Positions 1-5,887 of a stretch of 21,265 nt of DNA are shown one piece after another. The stretch lies in NCBI GenBank assembly GCA_027364815.1, contig DAHXOQ010000020.1:1-21265 (forward strand), in the 5' to 3' direction. How positions within the stretch are numbered: position 1 is the stretch's first letter; each line of letters opens with the position of its first letter. The position numbers were made by a program, and so were the translations under genes. The stretch comes from Acidobacteriaceae bacterium. GTDB taxonomy: Bacteria > Acidobacteriota > Terriglobia > Terriglobales > Acidobacteriaceae. The notes under the pieces were generated by a model. That model made no database searches, was not told where the DNA came from, and saw nothing but the letters and a program-made list of their open reading frames with translations.

Positions 1-914
1 GCCATGAGGCGCGAGAGGTTGACGGGGCCATCGCCACGGAAGACCTGGTCCTCGTCGAGCTCGAAGTTGACGCGCAGGCGCTCGACGATTTCAGGTTGGG
101 CGTCGGCTTCAATCTCGAGACGGACGGCGTCTCCTTTGCGGCGGTTGTGAAGCTCGCCGCGGATGGACTCGAGAAGGGAGCGCGACTCTTCTTCTTCGAA
201 GTAGAGGTTGGAGTTGCGGGTGACGCGGAAGGCGGTGCGGGCGAGGATCTCGTAACCGCGGTACATGCCGGCGAGATTTTGTGCGATGAGTTCCTGAAGG
301 AGCAGGTAATCAAAGCAGTCGTCATTGCCGGGAATGCGGATGAAGCGCGGGAGCGCGCGGGGGACTGTGACGACGCCGAGGACTTGGGGGCCGGAGCTTT
401 TGCGCTTGCGGCGGAGAAGGAGAGCGAGACAGAGTGCTTTGTTGAGCACGCGCGGGAAGGGATGCGCTGGATCGATGGCAATGGGGGTGAGGAGAGGGTC
501 AACCTCGCGCTGGAAGTAATTTTTAGCATAGGCGCGGGCCTCGTCGGTGAGCTCATCCCACTCGAGAAGGCGGATGTTTTTCTCGCGCAGTGCGGGAAGG
601 AGAAGGTTGTTCCAGCAGTTGTACTGGTCGTTGACGAAGGTGTGAATGTCAGCGGTGAGGGTGGTGAGAGATTGGTCGGGGCGGAGGCCGTCGTAGCCGG
701 GTTCGCGGTTGCCGTCTTCAATGCGCTGCATGAGTCCGGCCTGGCGGATTTCGACGTACTCGTCGAGGTTGCTGCCGGTGATGGCGAGGAACTTGACGCG
801 CTCGAGGAGGGGATTGGTTGGGTCCTCGGCTTCTTCAAGAACGCGGCGGTTGAATTGCATCCACGAGGCGTCGCGGCCGTTGAAGAGACTTTCTTTTTTG
901 GTCGTTCTGGCCAT
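1..914 (-). CDS. ppk1: Polyphosphate kinase 1, N-terminal part (truncated by window edge)
   Basis: Cytoplasmic enzyme that reversibly transfers the gamma-phosphate of ATP onto inorganic polyphosphate. Translating the minus strand from the ATG at 914-912 gives an open frame of about 304 residues reaching the window edge; full PPK1 is about 700. Visible family signatures are RDASWMQFNRRVLEEAED at residues 14-31, then NPLLERVKFLAITGSNLDEY at 34-53, which contains the SNLDE ATP-contacting segment of the N-terminal domain. Near residue 150 comes HPFPRVLNKAL, and later a YFEEEESRSLLESI...NRRKGDAVRLEIE stretch. The catalytic histidines lie in the missing C-terminal half. A weak AGCAGG ribosome binding site precedes the ATG. 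It is transcribed away from the rest of the window. Family assignment is very secure; only the downstream end is unseen. Confidence 0.95.
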   Translation of the reverse strand, partial: MARTTKKESLFNGRDASWMQFNRRVLEEAEDPTNPLLERVKFLAITGSNLDEYVEIRQAGLMQRIEDGNREPGYDGLRPDQSLTTLTADIHTFVNDQYNCWNNLLLPALREKNIRLLEWDELTDEARAYAKNYFQREVDPLLTPIAIDPAHPFPRVLNKALCLALLLRRKRKSSGPQVLGVVTVPRALPRFIRIPGNDDCFDYLLLQELIAQNLAGMYRGYEILARTAFRVTRNSNLYFEEEESRSLLESIRGELHNRRKGDAVRLEIEADAQPEIVERLRVNFELDEDQVFRGDGPVNLSRLM

Positions 915-1093
915 GCTTTTGAAACCTGCTTTGCGGGCTGCGGCGGGTTGGTGTGGATAAAAGCGCGCACACGCTGCCCTGTTTTTGGAAGTCTACAACT
1001 TTCAAGAGGGTGCGGTCACGTGAGAAGTGGGTCAAAAGCTTACTGAAGAGATGTTTACAGGAGTTTGTGGCTGGGAATTGTTAACGGTGTGAG

Positions 1094-1180
1094 AATTCGA
1101 TGCGGATATGCCGGTTTTTTGGCGCGGTGATGCGGGGAAATTCGATGTAGATATGCTGGTTTTTGCGGGTGAAAATGAGG
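1094..1180. repeat. Two imperfect tandem copies of a 45-bp unit
   Basis: AATTCGATGCGGATATGCCG at 1094 recurs as AATTCGATGTAGATATGCTG at 1139, each followed by a T-run and a G-rich tail. The offset is 45 bp. The second copy is diverged towards its end. No function is evident. Confidence 0.65.
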
Positions 1181-1212
1181 GGCGTTTAGTATCTGGTTAG
1201 CCATCTTGAAAG

Positions 1213-1233
1213 GTCAGTTGTCAGTTCTCAGTT
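1213..1233. repeat. Three tandem 7-bp units (GTCAGTT, GTCAGTT, CTCAGTT)
   Basis: Positions 1213-1219, 1220-1226 and 1227-1233 read GTCAGTT, GTCAGTT and CTCAGTT. This is a simple short tandem array in non-coding DNA. It could have arisen by slippage or be part of a dispersed intergenic repeat. Confidence 0.6.
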
Positions 1234-1495
1234 GTTGGGTTTAGATATTGAGCAAATCATTGCTTCCAGATCACGGTAAGGGCCGTGTTGCGCACGACTG
1301 GGCTTTTGGCCTTGGAATTCATACAAATAAATCTCGCGCGGAGGCAAATGGGAGTATATTGATTCGTAACTGCGAAGGAAAAATCGTCATTCCCGCTGAG
1401 CAGTGTATTTATATTCATCGGCATCATTTAAGACAACAGCAACTTCTCGATACAAGAGATTCGTTTCCGGTCGAAGGATCGGCAAGCGCAATTGT

Positions 1496-1515
1496 CAGGG
1501 CTGTAGACAGCCCTG
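1496..1515. repeat. Perfect 9-bp inverted repeat
   Basis: CAGGGCTGT (1496-1504) and ACAGCCCTG (1507-1515) are exact reverse complements separated by AG. It could form a hairpin or serve as a dyad operator in the leader region of the gene at 1624. It is not followed by a T-run, so it is not an obvious terminator. Confidence 0.45.
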
Positions 1516-1623
1516 CAACCGCATGGAAGCAGATGCTGTAGATGCCCCGGGATGAGGACTGCTACGTGAAGCGCCCACCGGGAAGAACTGTAAGAACGCG
1601 GTTCAATCAGAAGCGAGGGGTAT

Positions 1624-2427
1624 ATGAGATCTCATCTGAAATGTGTAACATTCAGCTTAACGGGGGCGCTTGTATTCATGACGGCGGCTCTGGCTGCGCA
1701 AGACTCAACAGCAATGAACCTTGTAACCAATGGCGACTTTGAAAGCGGCAACAGCGGTTTTACAAGCGATTACGCATACGGGGATTTAACCAATCCGGGG
1801 AGTTATTTTATTGGCCCTAACGCTTTCACGGCGATTGGTGCCATGGCAGATTGGTGTAACTGCGGTGACCATACAACGGGAACGGGAAAGATGATGATAG
1901 TGAACGGGTCCAACACCGCGTCATTTGCTGTTTGGAAGGAGAATGTAACGGTAACGCCGTCGACGAACTATACGTTTTCCTACTGGGGAGCCGAATTAGA
2001 TCACGACAGCAACTCCTTTCCGCGCCTGGTGCTGAAAATCAACGGCAAGACCGTTGGAAGCAGTACCTTTCCGCAATATAGCCCCGATAACAACGGAAAA
2101 TGGCAAAACTACAAGTTCACGTGGAATTCAGGTTCAAACCAAAGCGCGGAGTTAGCACTTTTCGACGAGAATACAGATTCGAGCTGGAACGATTTCGCGA
2201 TTGACGATATCAGCTTCAAGGCTGCGGCGGGCCCGACCGGCGGCGCTGCGTCCCCAGCAAAACCTGCTTCAAGCTCAGGTTCAAGCACTGGCCCCATCGT
2301 CACTCACGCGCAAGTCATGGGGAAAGATTTGCAGGGCGTTGAAATTCCGCTCAAGCAAGAGGAGAAAATAGCCTTGATGTTCATGGAGGCAATTTCATCC
2401 ATGGAAGGCGATTGCGCTTACACCTAA
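1624..2427 (+). CDS. Secreted carbohydrate-binding-like protein, 5' part of a frameshifted gene
   Basis: The 267-residue product begins with a signal peptide (MRSHLKCVTFSLTGALVFMTAALAAQ, cleavage probably near residue 25). It continues with a beta-rich domain opening NLVTNGDFESGNSGF at about 32-46 and closing WNDFAIDDISF near 190-200; this N-terminal phrase and the final DDISF strand are typical of galactose-binding-like/CBM4_9-like jelly rolls. A Pro/Ser/Gly-rich linker (about 202-222) follows, then a helical segment ending SSMEGDCAYT. The start is set by GAGGGG (1615-1620) just upstream of the ATG. The TAA at 2425-2427 cuts the protein inside a conserved-looking domain that continues in the next frame (see 2425-2723), so the functional protein was probably about 366 residues. 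The ligand is unknown; the CBM-like assignment is by pattern only. Confidence 0.7.
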   Translation: MRSHLKCVTFSLTGALVFMTAALAAQDSTAMNLVTNGDFESGNSGFTSDYAYGDLTNPGSYFIGPNAFTAIGAMADWCNCGDHTTGTGKMMIVNGSNTASFAVWKENVTVTPSTNYTFSYWGAELDHDSNSFPRLVLKINGKTVGSSTFPQYSPDNNGKWQNYKFTWNSGSNQSAELALFDENTDSSWNDFAIDDISFKAAAGPTGGAASPAKPASSSGSSTGPIVTHAQVMGKDLQGVEIPLKQEEKIALMFMEAISSMEGDCAYT

Positions 2428-2723
2428 AGAACATATGCCCGCTCGCCGAACTGGTAGCCGGTGCGCAATCGCCGGGTTGGAATATCGGCAAGCTGAAATA
2501 CGATCCGTCCCGGGATCCGAATTACAAATACACGGTCACGGTTGCCGGGACCGGATGGACGGCACGCGCTGTTCCGCAGCATGCGTGGCTTGGCGGTTTT
2601 TTCGTCGATGGCACCCGGGGGGGCATGACAGAAACGTACTATAGCGCGAATGGAGCGGCGACAGTTAAAGACAAGCGTCTAGACGAGATATCCGTTTCAG
2701 GAGAGATATTTCAAACAAAATAA
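2425..2723 (+). pseudogene. Out-of-frame C-terminal remainder of the secreted protein gene
   Basis: Reading from CTA at 2424 in the frame one base back from the upstream gene gives LKNICPLAELVAG, then GWNIGKLKYDPSRDPNYKYTV, TGWTARAVPQ and a final EISVSGEIFQTK, stopping at 2723. It joins sensibly to the upstream ...MEGDCAYT, giving a DCAYTLKNICPLAEL junction. There is no ATG or ribosome binding site of its own; the only initiation-like codon is a TTG at 2412 inside the upstream gene. The segment has the look of a pilin-like or small alpha/beta C-terminal module, but no family is named with confidence. Either a genuine 1-bp deletion or a sequencing/assembly error explains the break. Confidence 0.6.
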
Positions 2724-3163
2724 AGCGATATTACGACGCTGGGGAGTGCAGCCACACGCCAAAGTGGTTAGCCATCCTGGAAAACAGGGAACAAGGATAA
2801 ATCACTTCTGAAAGCGCAATTTTCAAGCAGAGTTTAGGGTATCTGGAAGAAGCGCCAAATTGATTCTGATCCGCGTTCAATTCAAACGATCCTGCCGTGC
2901 AGGGCGTAAATCGCCGAGCGAAGCTCTGAATCAGGCTATGGATTCTCCGGCCGTAACCGACTAGATGCGGCCCCTGTGTTCATCCGCTCTTCGAGTCTGG
3001 GGAGGTCTCGGCGATTTGCCATGGACACCAATAAGTCAGTCGCCGCTGACTGAGGAGCAGCGGCGACTGGAGGTCAGTATCATGGGTATGTTGGCACCAT
3101 CTTTGACTATCTACCTGAATGTCTCTCAATTAACTCAACAGCAGATACTCAAATTCGTGCCCT
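2724..3163. other. Intergenic region between two convergent genes
   Basis: No gene is supported. The 73-codon open frame at 2965-3186 lacks a ribosome binding site and recognisable motifs and runs into the 3' end of the minus-strand gene. The stretch contains a 12-bp inverted repeat (3037-3069) and a GGTTAGCCATC motif at 2766 that matches one at 1195. No U-tract terminator was seen, although two genes converge here. Confidence 0.55.
3037..3069. repeat. Perfect 12-bp inverted repeat with 9-nt loop
   Basis: CAGTCGCCGCTG (3037-3048) and CAGCGGCGACTG (3058-3069) are exact reverse complements flanking ACTGAGGAG. It is a strong GC-rich hairpin in either transcript between convergent genes. It lacks a T-run, so it may act as an RNA-stabilising 3' structure, a Rho-assisted terminator or a protein-binding dyad. 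Function is unproven. Confidence 0.6.
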
Positions 3164-4936
3164 TCATAACGTGGAAAATGAGATAAGCCAGGAAAGACTG
3201 ACACATCCAGACACAGTTGTGTAAGTGGAGGAGTAAGTGCTGGAGGGTTTCCACGCAACACAAATCTGTTTAGTGCCAGCTGGGAGGATAGTGCCTATTT
3301 TGGCGATAACGCCGTTTGCGACGGGACCAACATAGTAAGTGAAGATTCCATCAGAGTTGATATTAGTTGAACCGTGAAAAACCTTAGCGTCTAACTGAGA
3401 GGAGCTAAGCGGGGTTGGATAAGTGAGCGCGGACGGTGCCCAACTGAGAGTTGGGGTGATCAGGGTGGAAGGCTTAACAACGATGGTAGCGCAGCCAGAG
3501 ACGGAGTTGTACGTGGAAACATACGATGAAGTAGGCTTCCATTGGACACAGAGTTGGTCAGAGCCGACAGGAAGAATGGTGGAGGTAGTGGCTACAACCC
3601 CCCCAACTGAACCAACATAATAGACGAATGTACCATCGGCGTTGATGTTGGTAGTGCCATTGAGGACGTTGGCGTCTAGTTGAGCGATGCTCAACGGTGC
3701 AGGATAGACGATGGGCGTGACCGGCGCCCAACTGAGAGTTGGGGTAATCAGGGTGGAAGGCTTAACAACGATGGTGGCGCAGCCAGAGACTGGGTTATAC
3801 GAGGAAACATTCGCTGCATCAGGTTTCCATTGGACACAGAGTTGGTCTGAGCCTACAGGGAGAATGGTGCTCGTAGTGGCGACAATTCCACCCGAGACAG
3901 GGCCAACGTAGTAGACGAATGTGCCAGCGGTATCGATGTTCGTAGAGCCGTTGAAGACGTTAGCGTCAAGCTGACTGGCGCTAAGGTGTGCAGGGTAGAT
4001 GATAGGTGACGCAGGTGCCCATTTGAGAGTTGGAGTGACTGGGGAAGTAGAATCAGCTAACGTTTGTTGAATCTCAAACTTGCTGAGCGTGAGTGTGTAG
4101 GATTGGGTCGCACTCGCTCCAAACTCAGTCCCAAGTTCGATTCCCGCCAAATATTGATAGGAGCTGAATCCATTGATTGATACTGCTGCCTTCAGGAGGT
4201 CTAGTATGTTGAAACTCAATTCTCCTGAGGACAACCCCGGCATGGTGTGCGGATAAAAGAGAACATTGCCGCCCCCATTATATTCATCAAAACTAAAAAT
4301 GGTCGAAACGCCGTTCAGTATAACGGGCTCATTGATAGTCTCAACGAAGGTACCGCCGCCAAAGTTCACGAAGCTGTAGTAGGGTAAAATTTCAACTTCA
4401 AGACACTGCGAACTGTCAGAAGGCTTTGCCGAGTTACATACCCACTCATCATAAAGTAAGTCCACGTCACTGCCGGTTATACCGCCAGTCATTGCATATT
4501 TGATGTCAAGGTCCAGTGCAGACATACTGGAAAGCTGTGCAGGAAATTGCGGGGGTTGATTCTGGTAACAATCCATCCACGGGTCGCAACCATAGAGTAC
4601 AAATGGATAGGCGTCCACGCCACCACCCGGCAACCCCGTCAGGTTGATGGCGGTTGTCATTGTCCCTTTCCCGCTATAAGTCTGCGTAATGGTTCCTGAT
4701 CCGCTGTTAATCCCCCACGGATTGTTGTACATCAGCCAGAGATTTTCAGAGGGGTTTGTTGCCAATGTTACAACGCCATTGGTGCCATTAGTACCCGGTG
4801 CGCTGTAAGTGGTTGATACGGGAGTGCCGGTGTTCAGAGCTGAATCCGATGTGGTTAAAATTGTTTGAGCCGAAGCCATGAGTGAGGCTGCGAAAAGCAA
4901 CCCTAGAAGGGCGTGGTACTTAAGATGTACAACCAT
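3164..4936 (-). CDS. Secreted GH12-like glycoside hydrolase with three C-terminal Ig-like repeats
   Basis: A likely extracellular beta-glucan/xyloglucan-cleaving enzyme of 590 residues. The signal peptide is MVVHLKYHALLGLLFAASLMASAQT (cleavage after ASA, residue 23). The catalytic region covers about 60-292: ENLWLMYNNPWG (64-75), a VDAYPFVLYG strand (108-116), a DLLYDEWV segment, LEVEILPYY (179-187) matching the family's YExMIWL nucleophile strand with E180, and YLAGIELGTEFG (262-273) matching IQxGTEP with E271 as acid/base. The M-to-E and W-to-L differences in the nucleophile strand are unusual, so GH12 is a motif call. Three repeats then start with TPTLxWAP, each about 96-97 residues and ending GCATIVV-like, typical of acidobacterial Ig/MBG-like modules. 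I chose ATG 4936 because AGGAGA lies 11 nt upstream; a GTG at 4975 would precede the signal peptide. The neighbouring CBM-like gene suggests a shared role in polysaccharide use. Confidence 0.72.
   Translation of the reverse strand: MVVHLKYHALLGLLFAASLMASAQTILTTSDSALNTGTPVSTTYSAPGTNGTNGVVTLATNPSENLWLMYNNPWGINSGSGTITQTYSGKGTMTTAINLTGLPGGGVDAYPFVLYGCDPWMDCYQNQPPQFPAQLSSMSALDLDIKYAMTGGITGSDVDLLYDEWVCNSAKPSDSSQCLEVEILPYYSFVNFGGGTFVETINEPVILNGVSTIFSFDEYNGGGNVLFYPHTMPGLSSGELSFNILDLLKAAVSINGFSSYQYLAGIELGTEFGASATQSYTLTLSKFEIQQTLADSTSPVTPTLKWAPASPIIYPAHLSASQLDANVFNGSTNIDTAGTFVYYVGPVSGGIVATTSTILPVGSDQLCVQWKPDAANVSSYNPVSGCATIVVKPSTLITPTLSWAPVTPIVYPAPLSIAQLDANVLNGTTNINADGTFVYYVGSVGGVVATTSTILPVGSDQLCVQWKPTSSYVSTYNSVSGCATIVVKPSTLITPTLSWAPSALTYPTPLSSSQLDAKVFHGSTNINSDGIFTYYVGPVANGVIAKIGTILPAGTKQICVAWKPSSTYSSTYTTVSGCVSLSWLISFSTL
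3167..4036 (-). repeat. Three tandem 288-291 bp coding repeats
   Basis: Units start (minus strand) at 4036, 3745 and 3457. The same block, GCCCAACTGAGAGTTGGGGT with small changes, recurs at 3438, 3726 and, more diverged, at 4017, giving periods of 288 and 291 bp. The two C-terminal units are nearly identical at DNA level over long stretches, which points to recent duplication or gene conversion. Confidence 0.85.
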
Positions 4937-5220
4937 AGTTACGATGTCTCCTGTTTCAGGTCGAGTTGACCCCACAAATTAAATGCATTTGAGGAGCCAA
5001 ACCGGAAACATCTCTAACTCTATGAAAACAAATTACTAAATAAATTATCCGCATGATCTTTACTAGTTTTGTTCGTGTACTGATTACCTGATGCAAGTAG
5101 TTCTTACATGACTAGCCTCCGGTTTGAAGTCGAAAATATTAATTAGTTTGCAGAATAGATATCTTCCGATGCGTCGATTATCTGCCCACAGCGAGAGATG
5201 GAGAACCTGGCAGATCCCCT

Positions 5221-5316
5221 TCTGTAGGGACGACCGAGAGTAGCCCAATGTAAAACGCAGCGAGACAGTGGGTCCGCTTACACAACGAAGACCGCGCCCC
5301 GGAGGGTCGCCCGAAC
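5221..5316 (+). repeat. REP-like composite element, copy A
   Basis: The order of motifs is TGTAGGGA (5223), CGACCGAGAGTAGCCCA (from 5231), an imperfect stem AGCCCAATGT/ACAGTGGGT (5242-5251 with 5265-5273), then GCGCCCCGGAGGGTCGCCCG and CGAAC. The same motif order occurs on the opposite strand at 5580-5692. From memory, arrangements of this kind (GTAGGGA, GAATAGCCC...GGGT, GCCCCGGAGGG) are dispersed repeats in Acidobacteriota; that could not be checked here. Confidence 0.65.
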
Positions 5317-5579
5317 TATTATCCATCTTGCCTATTGCCATAGCCAAACTCGAGATCAAGAGTTTTTCATCAAAATGGGGAAATGAATTTTCTGATCACT
5401 GGAATTTTGCATGGAAGGGGTATGGAGCGTTTTCAATCAGTCAAAGCCAGATCAGCACGCCTCTGCAATACATTTCGAGTTCGCAGGAGCACCACAAGAA
5501 ACGCGATTTTGACGCAGAGTTTTTGGTTATCGTGAAAAAACAGCAGATTGATTATGACCCGCATTCTTTTTGGGGATGC

Positions 5580-5692
5580 GTTTCGGTCGGCCCTCCGGGG
5601 CGTAGGCATTTTTCTGACTCTAACCCAGGGTTCCCCCTTTACTACGCTCAGGGGCCACCCCGGGCTATTCTCGTGCTCTCCCTACGGGAGGC
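5580..5692 (-). repeat. REP-like composite element, copy B (inverted relative to copy A)
   Basis: On the minus strand the order is CTCCCGTAGGGAG (a perfect 5-bp hairpin), CACGAGAATAGCCCGGGG, GGGGGAACCCTGGGTTA, then CGCCCCGGAGGGCCGACCG and CGAAAC. The middle part forms a nested stem: AACCCAGGG (5622-5630) with CCCCGGGCT (5658-5666), around an inner CCCC/GGGG pair. The mismatches become G-U pairs only in a minus-strand RNA. The third hairpin is GCCC/GGGC at 5590-5601. The shared motif order with copy A shows they are one family. Confidence 0.72.
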
Positions 5693-5793
5693 TTTGTTCG
5701 ATGAGATCTTTAAATCTACTTTAACCATCCCCTGATGGTTCGTAGAAAAATGGTGTTCATGTTTCAGAATCAAGTCATGGGCTTATGGATTCG

Positions 5794-5810
5794 ATTCTTT
5801 AGAAAAGAAT
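5794..5810. promoter_or_regulatory. Small inverted repeat upstream of the nuclease-helicase gene
   Basis: ATTCTTT and AAAGAAT are exact reverse complements with a 3-nt spacer, about 80 bp before the ATG. It could be an operator, but such AT dyads arise by chance in AT-rich DNA. Confidence 0.25.
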
Positions 5811-5887
5811 AAAAGTAGCAAAAGTACGCTTGTGGTCATTAGAGATTGAAAAATGCTACCCTGGCATATTCCTATAGGTGTATTCAA

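Larger units (their letters stand above)
915..1623. other. Intergenic region between ppk1 and the secreted protein gene
   Basis: No convincing gene is seen on either strand. The region must hold the promoter of ppk1 (leftward) and that of the secreted protein gene (rightward), but no strong -35/-10 pair stands out. It contains an imperfect 45-bp direct repeat (1094 onward), a 7-bp tandem motif (1213-1233) and a short perfect palindrome (1496-1515), each listed separately. Open frames such as 1248-1541 lack a ribosome binding site and family resemblance. Confidence 0.6.
4937..5887. other. Long non-coding region carrying two inverted REP-like elements
   Basis: Nothing here resembles a gene. 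The region contains the leader and promoter of the leftward GH12-like gene, two oppositely oriented copies of a hairpin-rich element (5221-5316 and 5580-5692) with 263 bp between them, and the upstream region of the nuclease-helicase gene. The 5268-5735 open frame reads through both repeat copies and is not a credible protein. Outside the repeats the DNA is AT-rich. A small dyad ATTCTTT/AAAGAAT at 5794-5810 lies about 80 bp before the next gene. Confidence 0.65.

Noticed and set aside
96..1046. Long plus-strand open frame of 316 codons
   Set aside because: It is the antisense shadow of ppk1, whose minus-strand translation has clear PPK1 motifs; the plus-strand product is low-complexity Ala/Gly/Glu/Val.
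1248..1541. 97-codon open frame before the secreted protein gene
   Set aside because: It has a TTG-type start, no ribosome binding site and no recognisable motif, and it includes a palindrome.
2418..2430. Programmed -1 frameshift in the secreted protein gene
   Set aside because: ACACCTAAAG lacks a XXXYYYZ slippery heptamer and there is no strong downstream stem; a 1-bp deletion or error is simpler.
2965..3186. 73-codon open frame
   Set aside because: It covers the 12-bp inverted repeat and overlaps the end of the minus-strand gene; it has no ribosome binding site or family resemblance.
3164..4036. CRISPR-like periodicity
   Set aside because: The period is 288-291 bp and lies within a coding frame; these are protein domain repeats.
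5268..5735. 155-codon open frame in the non-coding region
   Set aside because: It begins inside REP-like copy A and ends after copy B, so it is translated repeat sequence.
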